From: Deltaproteobacteria bacterium
GTDB taxonomy: Bacteria > Desulfobacterota > Binatia > UTPRO1
Direction: 5' to 3'
Assembly: GCA_029262315.1 (NCBI GenBank)
Contig: JAJCZP010000237.1
Location: 25,926 to 89,925, forward strand
DNA: 64,000 bases
The position numbers were made by a program, and so were the translations under genes. The notes under the pieces are model-generated. The model had not been told where the DNA came from and searched no databases. It saw nothing but the letters and a program-made list of their open reading frames with translations. Shown piece by piece: positions 1 through 6,869 of the stretch (the first letter of the stretch is position 1; each line of letters starts with the position of its first letter).

Positions 1-73
1 GGACGACGGCGCTCGCCTTGAAGGAGGCGAAACCGCTCCCGTCTTCCGACTGATCGCGGAATCCTCCACATGA
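1..73 (+). CDS. 3' end of an upstream gene (partial, unidentified)
   Basis: Reading from base 2 gives an open frame of 23 codons ending in TGA at 71-73. Its stop overlaps the ATG of the next gene in the four-base form ATGA, the same junction seen at many gene pairs in this window. That makes a real upstream gene of the same operon likely. The visible residues end in FRLIAESST and are too few to assign a family. Inference: the missing gene is co-transcribed with the acyl-CoA synthetase. Confidence 0.5.
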   Translation, partial: DDGARLEGGETAPVFRLIAESST

Positions 74-1587
74 ACCTGATGATGCTCCTCGAGATGGCCA
101 CCTCCGGTTTCGGAGACCGGGTGGCTGTCCAGAACGGCACCAGCACCCTCACCTACAGCGAACTCTTCGCTGCGGCCGGGCGCCATGCCGCCACGCTCGC
201 CGGATCGAGTTCGGAACGCCTCGCTGTGCTCGACGTCAACAGCCTGGCGATTCCCGTCGCGCTGTTCGCGAGTGCCTGGGCGGGCGTGCCCTTCGTGCCA
301 CTGAACTATCGCCTCACGGGCGGCGAACTCGACGCGCTCCTCGAACGCATCACCCCGACGCATCTCGTGACCGACGCCGAGCGCGCCCGGACACTGGCCG
401 ACCGCGATCAGGTGACGGTTATCGAACGCGATGCCTTCCTCGGGGCGCGCGGCGAGCCACACGCCGACGAATGGTCGATGGAAGCGGACGACATTGCGAT
501 CCTCCTCTTCACGAGCGGCACCACCGGCGCACCGAAGGCCGCGGTCCTCCGACACAAGCATCTCGTGTCGTACATCCTCGGATCGGTGGAGTTCGGTGCC
601 GCCGACGAGAACGACGCCGCGTTGGTCTGCGTGCCGCCGTACCACATCGCGGGAATGGCCGCGATTCTGAGTTCCGTCTACGCGGGTCGACGCATCGTAC
701 AACTCACGAGTTTCACGGCGGAAAACTGGATCGAAACCGCGCGCCGCGAACGTATCACCAACGCCTTCGTCGTTCCGACGATGTTGGCACGCATCGTCGA
801 CGTGCTCGACCGCGACGGGACGGGTCCGCCGGAAGACAACGGCGGGTTCCCCCATCTGCGCGCGCTCGCCTACGGTGGCGGTAAAATGCCACAGGCCGTG
901 ATCGAGCGCGCCATGCGCCTGTTTCCGACCACCGACTTCACCAATGCCTACGGGCTCACCGAAACCAGCTCGACGATCGCCGTCCTCGGCCCCGACGATC
1001 ATCGCGCCGCGGCGGCCAGCGACGATCCACCACTGCGCCGGCGCCTGGTCTCGGTTGGACGACCGCTACCGAGCGTGGAGGTCGAGATCCGCGACGAGGA
1101 AGGACGAGCCGTCCCGCCCGGCACCTCTGGCGAGATTTGCGTGCGCGGCGAGCAGGTGGCTGGCGAGTACCTCGGACGGGGCAGCCTCCTCGGCACTGAC
1201 GGATGGTTCCCCACCCGCGACGGCGGCTCCATGGACAGCGAGGGCTACCTCTTTGTCGAGGGCCGCGTCGACGACGTCATCGTCCGCGGCGGTGAGAACC
1301 TGTCGCCGGGCGAGATCGAGGACACCCTCCTCGAACACCAGGCTGTGGCTGATTGCGCAGTCGTCGGGGTCCCCGACGAGCAATGGGGCGAGGCCGTAGC
1401 CGCGGTCGTGGTCCTCCACGAAGGGAGAACGGTCGATGCCGACGAATTACGCGCGTGGGTCAAGGACCGCTTGCGATCCTCGCGCGCGCCGCAGCACGTC
1501 GAGTTTCGCGCCGAGCTCCCCTACAACGAGACGGGCAAGCTGCTACGACGGAAGGTAAAGGAAGACCTGACGAGTCGCGGCGCGTAG
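70..1587 (+). CDS. class I adenylate-forming acyl-CoA synthetase
   Basis: This 505-residue protein is an ANL-superfamily AMP ligase that would activate a carboxylic acid to its CoA thioester through an acyl-adenylate. The ATP-binding loop LLFTSGTTGAPK lies near residues 143-155 and the YGLTETS motif near 293. The hinge and C-terminal motif GRVDDVIVRGGENLSP is near 398, and the conserved catalytic lysine context NETGKLLRRK is near 487. Length is normal for the family. There is no signal peptide, so it should be cytosolic. The start overlaps the upstream stop by ATGA and the next gene is a crotonase, so a fatty-acid or aromatic-acid degradation operon is likely. The substrate cannot be read from the sequence. 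Confidence 0.9.
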   Translation: MNLMMLLEMATSGFGDRVAVQNGTSTLTYSELFAAAGRHAATLAGSSSERLAVLDVNSLAIPVALFASAWAGVPFVPLNYRLTGGELDALLERITPTHLVTDAERARTLADRDQVTVIERDAFLGARGEPHADEWSMEADDIAILLFTSGTTGAPKAAVLRHKHLVSYILGSVEFGAADENDAALVCVPPYHIAGMAAILSSVYAGRRIVQLTSFTAENWIETARRERITNAFVVPTMLARIVDVLDRDGTGPPEDNGGFPHLRALAYGGGKMPQAVIERAMRLFPTTDFTNAYGLTETSSTIAVLGPDDHRAAAASDDPPLRRRLVSVGRPLPSVEVEIRDEEGRAVPPGTSGEICVRGEQVAGEYLGRGSLLGTDGWFPTRDGGSMDSEGYLFVEGRVDDVIVRGGENLSPGEIEDTLLEHQAVADCAVVGVPDEQWGEAVAAVVVLHEGRTVDADELRAWVKDRLRSSRAPQHVEFRAELPYNETGKLLRRKVKEDLTSRGA

Positions 1588-2615
1588 ACGTCGACCGACT
1601 CTCCCTTGGAGCAGCGCTCGAGCGCCTCACGACGAGTGACGCGTTCGAGCGCTGCTCCGCGCTCACCGGCGCCGCCGGACTCGTCATCGATCTGGACGCC
1701 CGGGATACTGGAGTCGCGGCGCCCGCCGTCGCGGCCGCATGCACGCGCATGAGCCAGTTGCCGTGCCCGACCGTTGCGCTGATCGAGCGCGGGGGCCGGG
1801 ACCAACTCTCAGCCGTGGCGCGAACGATTGCCGCACGCGCCGACGTGGTCGTCGAGTCTCACGACGATCTGGCAGCCATCCTCGCGACCATCACGCGTGC
1901 GCCACTCGCCGCCATGATGCTGGTCCAACTGCTGCGGACGGCGCTGGACGTCGACATCCCCACCGGCCTCATCCACGAATCACTCGCCTACAGCACCCTC
2001 CAGAGCGGGCCCGAGTTCTCCCGCTGGCTCGCCGACCAACCCGCGCGAGCGGCACCCGCCCATGACACCACCTCGCCCGTCGATGTGAACCGCATCGGCA
2101 CGCGCCTCGATATCGTGCTCGACCGCCCCGCCACCCACAATGCGTTCTCCGCGCGCATGCGAGACGGGCTTACCGAAGCGCTGGCCATGGTGGCCGCAGA
2201 TACCACGATTGCCGAGGTCGTCTTGCGCGGCCGCGGTCCGTCATTTTGTAGCGGCGGCGATCTTCGCGAGTTCGGAACGACACCGGATCCAGCCACTGCC
2301 CATGCTGTCCGATCGACACGCAGCATCGGCCGATCGCTGGCAGAACACGCCGCGCGCATTCGTGCCGAGGTCCATGGCGGGTGTGTCGGCGCGGGCGTCG
2401 AACTCGCGGCGTTCGCCGGCACGGTCACCGCCCGAAGCGACGCCTTCTTCCAACTCCCGGAAGTCGGCATGGGACTGGTGCCCGGCGCGGGTGGTACCGT
2501 CAGCCTCCCGCGCCGGATCGGGCGACAACGCACCGCCTGGCTCGGACTGACCTGCGCCCGCCTCGACGCGACGACGGCTCACGCCTGGGGGCTCGTCGAC
2601 GTCCTCACCCCGTAG
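1455..2615 (+). CDS. double-length enoyl-CoA hydratase/isomerase (crotonase) family protein
   Basis: The C-terminal half is a crotonase: RPATHNAFSARM, the oxyanion-loop region FCSGGDLREFG, then GAGVELAAFAG and PEVGMGLVPGAGGT. The N-terminal ~170 residues also resemble a worn crotonase: a beta-strand like GLVIDLDARDTG and a C-terminal-helix-like stretch ending LQSGPEFSRWLADQ. It lacks the oxyanion-loop glycines. The frame is open from 1353, no ATG lies at the natural boundary near 1590, and the first internal ATG (1749) would cut the N-terminal part. I used the in-frame GTG at 1455; the true start is unresolved. It follows the acyl-CoA synthetase and probably shares its transcript. The reaction is presumably hydration or isomerisation of an enoyl-CoA. 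Confidence 0.75.
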   Translation: MGQGPLAILARAAARRVSRRAPLQRDGQAATTEGKGRPDESRRVDVDRLSLGAALERLTTSDAFERCSALTGAAGLVIDLDARDTGVAAPAVAAACTRMSQLPCPTVALIERGGRDQLSAVARTIAARADVVVESHDDLAAILATITRAPLAAMMLVQLLRTALDVDIPTGLIHESLAYSTLQSGPEFSRWLADQPARAAPAHDTTSPVDVNRIGTRLDIVLDRPATHNAFSARMRDGLTEALAMVAADTTIAEVVLRGRGPSFCSGGDLREFGTTPDPATAHAVRSTRSIGRSLAEHAARIRAEVHGGCVGAGVELAAFAGTVTARSDAFFQLPEVGMGLVPGAGGTVSLPRRIGRQRTAWLGLTCARLDATTAHAWGLVDVLTP

Positions 2616-2642
2616 CCGCTGACATCGCGCGCGCACCCCGGG

Positions 2643-2671
2643 GTGGGGCGAAGCGTTTCGCTCCGCCCCAC
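2643..2671. terminator. hairpin between convergent genes
   Basis: A 13-base stem with one mismatch (arms beginning GTGGGGCG and ending CGCCCCAC) encloses a three-base TTT loop. It sits between the convergent crotonase (ends 2615) and the acidic protein gene (ends 2690). No long T-run follows on either side, so it may act as a bidirectional or factor-assisted terminator. Confidence 0.55.
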
Positions 2672-2689
2672 AGACGTGGACCTCGCGGG

Positions 2690-3628
2690 CTACGCCGGTC
2701 CAGATCCCGAGACCTCGGCGTCACTCTCCGAGTCCCCGTCGTCGTCGCTACCCTCCTCCGACGCTTCGTCACCGCTCTCCGAGTCCTCGTCGTCGTTGCC
2801 GCTCTCCGTATCCTCCCCGTCGTCGCTACCCACGTCCGACTCGTCGTCCCCGCCCTCGCCGTCGCCACTATCGTCGCTCGCGCTGTCGTCGCTTTCGGGA
2901 TCCCCGCTCTCGCCGTCCTCGCTCTCCCCGTCTTCGCTGTCACCATCCTCGGAACTCTCGTCGTCGGGACTCCCATCGTCATCCTCGTCGTCGACCTCGA
3001 CCTCCCGAGCAAGCAAACCGCCGACCGCGTCCCCGTCGACCCGTACCTCTGCGTGGACACTTCCGTTGAGCTCCATCAGAGCTGCGAGATCCGCACACGA
3101 GCCGACGCCCTCGTACTCCGTTTCGGGCGTCAGAACGACGGGAAGCGCCAGGATGGTCAGCTCGCCATCCACGCCTCCCTCAGGACAGACGAGTGCCGTG
3201 ATTCGGCTCTCGATCTGATCGTCGAGATCGCCGGCGGGATCGCGATCGTCGCCGTCCATATCTCCGTCCGCGTCGGTGTCCATCTCGAGCGGATTGGTGC
3301 CGGCACGAGCCTCCGCACCGTCATCGAGACCATCGCTATCGGTATCCGCGAGGAGGGGATCCGTGCCCTCCGCCAGCTCGCGACCGTCGGCAATGCCGTC
3401 GTCGTCCGTATCCCAATCCTTGTGGTCGGTCCCGTAGGTACGCCGCTCCCGACAATCGCTGATGCCGTCATGGTCACGGTCCCCTCGCCCCGTCTCGGCC
3501 AGCCGCGCGTCCGCGCGTTCGCATCGATCTTTCTGAACGCGCGCGTCAACGTCCCCTGCCCACCAGCCGGCGATCAAGACCAGCGCCGCCAGGCTCACGA
3601 AGCCCGCTCCGTAGATATAGCGTCTCAT
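2690..3628 (-). CDS. exported acidic protein with calcium-binding thrombospondin-type-3-like repeats
   Basis: The 312-residue product begins with a basic N-terminus and a hydrophobic segment (FVSLAALVLIAGWW), a signal peptide or membrane anchor. Residues ~48-130 hold aspartate repeats of the form DTDxDGxxDGxE (for example DTDSDGLDDGAEARAGTNP), the classic type-3 calcium-binding pattern. Residues ~135-210 form a folded module with two cysteines (VCPEGG, GSCADL), recalling the DUF5666-like domain of the lipoprotein two genes away. The last ~100 residues are almost only D, E, S and G. It probably binds calcium outside the cytoplasm, perhaps at the cell surface. It is divergent from the DUF6502-like regulator gene, with paired palindromes between them. 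Function is otherwise unknown. Confidence 0.75.
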   Translation of the reverse strand: MRRYIYGAGFVSLAALVLIAGWWAGDVDARVQKDRCERADARLAETGRGDRDHDGISDCRERRTYGTDHKDWDTDDDGIADGRELAEGTDPLLADTDSDGLDDGAEARAGTNPLEMDTDADGDMDGDDRDPAGDLDDQIESRITALVCPEGGVDGELTILALPVVLTPETEYEGVGSCADLAALMELNGSVHAEVRVDGDAVGGLLAREVEVDDEDDDGSPDDESSEDGDSEDGESEDGESGDPESDDSASDDSGDGEGGDDESDVGSDDGEDTESGNDDEDSESGDEASEEGSDDDGDSESDAEVSGSGPA

Positions 3629-3647
3629 GACTGTCCCCCTTCAGAGT

Positions 3648-3665
3648 GTGTGATATTTTCCCACA
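3648..3665. promoter_or_regulatory. candidate operator copy 1
   Basis: The 18-mer GTGTGATATTTTCCCACA is an imperfect palindrome (GTG...CAC arms). It matches the downstream copy at 3700 in 15 of 18 positions. It lies in the divergent region 3629-3757, 20 bases upstream of the acidic protein start. It may bind the adjacent DUF6502-like HTH protein; that link is inference. Confidence 0.5.
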
Positions 3666-3699
3666 TATCAAAGTCCCGACGGGCGGGGCAAGCCTAGAA

Positions 3700-3717
3700 G
3701 TGTGATTTTCTCACACA
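3700..3717. promoter_or_regulatory. candidate operator copy 2
   Basis: The sequence GTGTGATTTTCTCACACA contains perfect six-base arms GTGTGA and TCACAC around five bases. It repeats the site at 3648. Start-to-start distance is 52 bases, about five helical turns, so two bound dimers would lie on the same face of the DNA. It is 41 bases upstream of the DUF6502-like gene start. Confidence 0.55.
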
Positions 3718-3757
3718 CTTTCTTCTCACTCGCCACGAGACCTGTTAAGCTGAATGC

Positions 3758-4627
3758 GTGACGCGGGAAGCGATGGCCGAGGGACTACTCCGAGCCGCCA
3801 TGGCGATGCTGCGCCCCGTCGTTCGCCATCTGCTCGGCGCCCGGGTGCCGTTTGGCCGCTTCGAGAAGCGCGCGCGTGAGTTGTTCGTCCGGGTTGCCGA
3901 AGAGGAGTTCCCGCTCCCCGAGCGCCCGCAGACAGACAGTCGAATCTCCTCGCTCACCGGAATCAATAGGAAGGAAATCCACCGGATTCGCACCGGAGAT
4001 GGCGACGAGTCCGCGCCACGCTCCTTCAGCCGCGATCTTGCGTCGAACCTGGTGAGCGTGTGGATGCAGGATCCGGCGGCCACCGATCGAAGCGGCCGCC
4101 CACTGCCGATCCCCTATCGGGGGATGCGCGGGCCGAGCTTCGTCAAGCTCGCGCGCAAGACGACGCTCGATCTCCGCCCGCGCGCGATCCTCGACTCACT
4201 CATCGGAAGCGGCGCCGCCGAGGTGGGAGAGGATGGCCTCATCGCACTCCGTACCGATTCCTACGTCCCCAAGCGGGGCCAAGCGGAGAAGCTCGGCATG
4301 CTGGCGGAGGATCCCACCGATCTCGTTCAGACGATGCTCCACAACATCCTGTGCGACGAAATCGAGCCGCGCTTCCAGCGGAAGGTCGCCTACGACAACC
4401 TCGGTGCCGATGGCATGGAGCGACTGCGTGTCGCGCTGCGCCGCGAAGGTGAACGATTCGCGCGGCGGGTGAACACACTGCTGGCCCGCAACGATCGAGA
4501 TCGCAACGCGAAAGCTCCCGGCGGAGCACGGACGTACGCCGGCATCGGCGTCTACTACTTCGAATCCCCCCACCCCGCCGACCCAAAGCGTAAGACGCCG
4601 ACGAAACGTAAGAGGAGAACCTCATGA
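3758..4627 (+). CDS. DUF6502-like helix-turn-helix protein
   Basis: The 289-residue product has an N-terminal helical region with an HTH-like stretch near residues 62-75 (SRISSLTGINRKEIHRI) and a long, largely helical remainder. The tail is very basic (PKRKTPTKRKRR). The pattern matches my recollection of the DUF6502 family, often found beside DUF5666 proteins. The start is GTG at 3758; no closer in-frame start has a better ribosome site. The stop overlaps the next ATG (ATGA), so both genes are co-translated. The two palindromes upstream make autoregulation and control of the divergent acidic gene plausible. DNA binding is inferred and the exact role is unknown. Confidence 0.7.
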   Translation: MTREAMAEGLLRAAMAMLRPVVRHLLGARVPFGRFEKRARELFVRVAEEEFPLPERPQTDSRISSLTGINRKEIHRIRTGDGDESAPRSFSRDLASNLVSVWMQDPAATDRSGRPLPIPYRGMRGPSFVKLARKTTLDLRPRAILDSLIGSGAAEVGEDGLIALRTDSYVPKRGQAEKLGMLAEDPTDLVQTMLHNILCDEIEPRFQRKVAYDNLGADGMERLRVALRREGERFARRVNTLLARNDRDRNAKAPGGARTYAGIGVYYFESPHPADPKRKTPTKRKRRTS

Positions 4628-5622
4628 ACATTCGACGACTGGGATGGGCAATCTGGACCCTGACGTTCGCGCTCACGAGCTGCGGCGGGGGCGGCGGGGG
4701 CGGATTCAATGCCGGGGGCGGGAGTAGCGGCACCGGACTCTCGTTCGTGACAGGCAACGTCGCCGAAGTCACCGTGGCGCAAGCCACCGTCGACAGTATC
4801 GTCGTCGTCGTCGTCGATACGAACGTTTCCACGACGACCGACGCGACAGGCGCCTTCGAACTCAGCGGCGAGTTCGGCGGCGATCTCGTCCTGAACTTCA
4901 GCCGCGCCGTCGACGGACTCAACGCCGATCTCCCAATTCAGGTCCCGACGGGCGGTCGCCTCGATCTGACGAACGTCGCCCTAGATGCGACCGCGGGCTC
5001 GGCGACTCCGGCGCGACAGACGGTCGACTTCGACGGTGTCCTGGTCGCGACTGATTGTCCGGGCAACACCGTCCGTGTGACCAGTAGCTTCGATTCGACG
5101 ACCGAGTTCCTCGTACGCCTCGACAATACCTTCGTGCACGACGAGGCGGGGAATCCAATCGCGTGCGCCGATCTCGTCGTAGGCGTTGAGATCGACATCG
5201 AGGGAACGATCGCATCCGACGGCAGCATCGTCGACGGAGATCTCGAGATCGAGTTTGCGGATGACGAGGCCAGTGGCGACGAGGGGGACGATGACCCCAG
5301 CGGCGACGGCGACGACGACGGCGATGACCCCAGCGGCGACGGCGACGACGACGGCGACGACCCCAGCGGCGAGGGCGACGACGACGGCGATGCCCCCAGT
5401 GGCGAGGGCGGCGACGACGGCGACGACCCCAGTGGCGAGGGCGACGACGACGGCGATGCCCCCAGTGGCGAGGGCGGCGACGACGGCGACGACCCAAGCG
5501 AGGACGAACTGGACATGCCAAACACCGACGACGACCTGAGTGAGGACGACACGAGCGCGGCGAACGACGACGCGAGCCAGGACGACACGAGCGCCGACGA
5601 CGACACGAGCGCTACGAACTGA
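4624..5622 (+). CDS. DUF5666-like lipoprotein with acidic tandem-repeat tail
   Basis: A signal peptide ends in a lipobox (FALTSC, Cys20) followed by a glycine run, so this is a predicted lipoprotein. Residues ~35-100 look like a carboxypeptidase-regulatory/Ig-like module (GNVAEV...DATGAFELSGEF). Residues ~120-210 fit a DUF5666-type OB-like domain (DGVLVATDCPGNTVRV, EIDIEGTIASDGSI). The C-terminus is an aspartate-rich array of six exact-length 11-residue units (DPSGxGDDDGD type), then a D/S/T tail. The array probably binds cations. It overlaps the DUF6502-like gene by ATGA. Domain names rest on recall; function is unknown. Confidence 0.75.
   Translation: MNIRRLGWAIWTLTFALTSCGGGGGGGFNAGGGSSGTGLSFVTGNVAEVTVAQATVDSIVVVVVDTNVSTTTDATGAFELSGEFGGDLVLNFSRAVDGLNADLPIQVPTGGRLDLTNVALDATAGSATPARQTVDFDGVLVATDCPGNTVRVTSSFDSTTEFLVRLDNTFVHDEAGNPIACADLVVGVEIDIEGTIASDGSIVDGDLEIEFADDEASGDEGDDDPSGDGDDDGDDPSGDGDDDGDDPSGEGDDDGDAPSGEGGDDGDDPSGEGDDDGDAPSGEGGDDGDDPSEDELDMPNTDDDLSEDDTSAANDDASQDDTSADDDTSATN
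5293..5490 (+). repeat. 33-bp minisatellite inside the lipoprotein gene
   Basis: Six head-to-tail 33-bp units begin at 5293, 5326, 5359, 5392, 5425 and 5458. Each encodes 11 residues of the form DPSGDGDDDGD, with alternating A/D at position 1 and E/D or G/D changes. Because the unit is a multiple of three, copy-number change would lengthen or shorten the tail without breaking the frame. Confidence 0.9.
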
Positions 5623-6002
5623 GACCACGACCGCGGCTCGCGATCACGCCCGACGGCCTGGCGGAAAGCAGGACCGCGCCGAGCCGCCACAGTTTGGAGT
5701 TCGTGGCTGACGCAGCCGCGAGAACCGCAACAACGCCGAGACGGCGTCGGCTGGGAGGTGTCACAATCGCGTCGATAGGGCGCGTTCTCGGCGCCCTATC
5801 GGTCAGCGCCGGCTCGGAGCAGATGCCCTGTCCCGACAGAGCGCGTTGCCTCCGGGCGCCCCCCATCGCCCAACTACTTAGAACTGTTACGCTTTCATCT
5901 CTCCCCTGCCCCTGCCTCACGATCCCATCGGCTTCCCACGCCGCCGCCCCCGCGCGTCCGCCTTGGCATCAGGGTTGCTGTGTCTCACGTGTGCCTACTC
6001 TC
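5623..6002. other. 380-bp intergenic stretch, no supported gene
   Basis: An open frame runs through this region into the HDOD gene from an ATG at 5694. Its residues are low-complexity Ala/Arg/Pro without family features, so I do not treat it as coding. The region contains the strong inverted repeat at 5773-5801 and a pyrimidine-rich stretch at about 5898-5920. A promoter for the HDOD gene is expected here but none stands out. Confidence 0.6.
5773..5801. terminator. perfect 11-bp inverted repeat, possible terminator
   Basis: Arms CGATAGGGCGC and GCGCCCTATCG are exact complements around the seven-base loop GTTCTCG. The hairpin lies 150 bases past the lipoprotein stop and has no T-run. It could be a terminator of the DUF6502-DUF5666 transcript or a structured leader element of the HDOD gene. 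Confidence 0.45.
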
Positions 6003-6869
6003 ATGGAGTCCGTAGCCGAACCATCTCTGGCGCCCGTCCCTGCCGGGCCCATCCCCGCGGGCCTTCGGGATGCGCTCGAACGCCGCATCGGCGCGGGCAA
6101 TCTGGAGCTGCCGATGCTCCCGAACGTGGCCACCCAACTGCTGGACGGCAAAGTCGCCGAGCGCGCGGATCTCGCCGAGATCTCGGAGCTGCTCCACACC
6201 GATCAGGCGATCACGGGACACGTCCTCAGGATTGCCAACTCGGCGGCCTACGGTGGAAGCGGCCGGATTCAGTCGATTCAGCAGGCGCTCCTTCGCATCG
6301 GATTGACGCAGCTCCGCGAGATCGTGCTCGCGGTCGCCGTGCAGAACGGCGTGTTCCGCGTCCAAGGGCATGAAACCCTCGTCAGCCAGCTCTGGAAGCA
6401 CTCGGCCGTCGCTGGCGCGTACGCACGCGAGATTGCACGGAGCCTTCGAACGAACGCGGAAAGCTCGTTCTTGTGTGGACTGTTGCACGACGTCGGCAAG
6501 CCCGTCGTGCTCGGGCTCGCCCTCGGAATCGACGCAGACCTCTCCGACGAGATGTGCACCGCCGTCCTCGACCCCTATCACGCGCCTGTGGGACGAGTGC
6601 TGGCCGAAACCTGGTCGCTCCCCGGAGCGATCGTCGAGTCGATCACGCACCACCACGAACCCACCGCCGCGGCCACGCACGGGCCGAGCGTGAACATCGC
6701 GTGCCTCGCTAATCTCTTTGCCCACCTGGTGCTCGATCGCCCCGACGACGAAGACGCCCTGCGCGCGCATCCGGCATGTGTCGCACTCAATCTGTATCCA
6801 GAGGATCTCGACGCACTCATCGCCAAGCGCGACGACATGCTCGCGGTCGCTGACGGATTGACGGTATGA
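6003..6869 (+). CDS. HDOD domain protein
   Basis: The 288-residue product is a single HDOD domain, a relative of HD phosphohydrolases often used in signalling. Features: the N-terminal helix pair LPMLPNVATQLL, then IANSAAYGGSGRIQSIQQALLRIGL, typical of HDOD proteins. HD-like residues follow in HSAVAGAYA, GLLHDVGK and SITHHHEP. I start at ATG 6003 (MESVAEPS) because the longer open frame upstream is low-complexity; a GTG at 5991 is an alternative. The stop overlaps the transhydrogenase start by ATGA, so the two are probably co-translated. Many HDOD proteins act as adaptors, so catalysis is uncertain. Confidence 0.85.
   Translation: MESVAEPSLAPVPAGPIPAGLRDALERRIGAGNLELPMLPNVATQLLDGKVAERADLAEISELLHTDQAITGHVLRIANSAAYGGSGRIQSIQQALLRIGLTQLREIVLAVAVQNGVFRVQGHETLVSQLWKHSAVAGAYAREIARSLRTNAESSFLCGLLHDVGKPVVLGLALGIDADLSDEMCTAVLDPYHAPVGRVLAETWSLPGAIVESITHHHEPTAAATHGPSVNIACLANLFAHLVLDRPDDEDALRAHPACVALNLYPEDLDALIAKRDDMLAVADGLTV

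Noticed and set aside
2700..2990. CRISPR-like or regulatory repeat at the GTCGTC-rich stretch
   Set aside because: It is the codon-level repeat of an Asp/Glu/Ser tail on the minus strand; no constant repeats with unique spacers.
5694..6002. N-terminal extension of the HDOD protein
   Set aside because: The ~100 extra residues are low-complexity and unlike HDOD proteins; ATG 6003 gives a normal-length domain.
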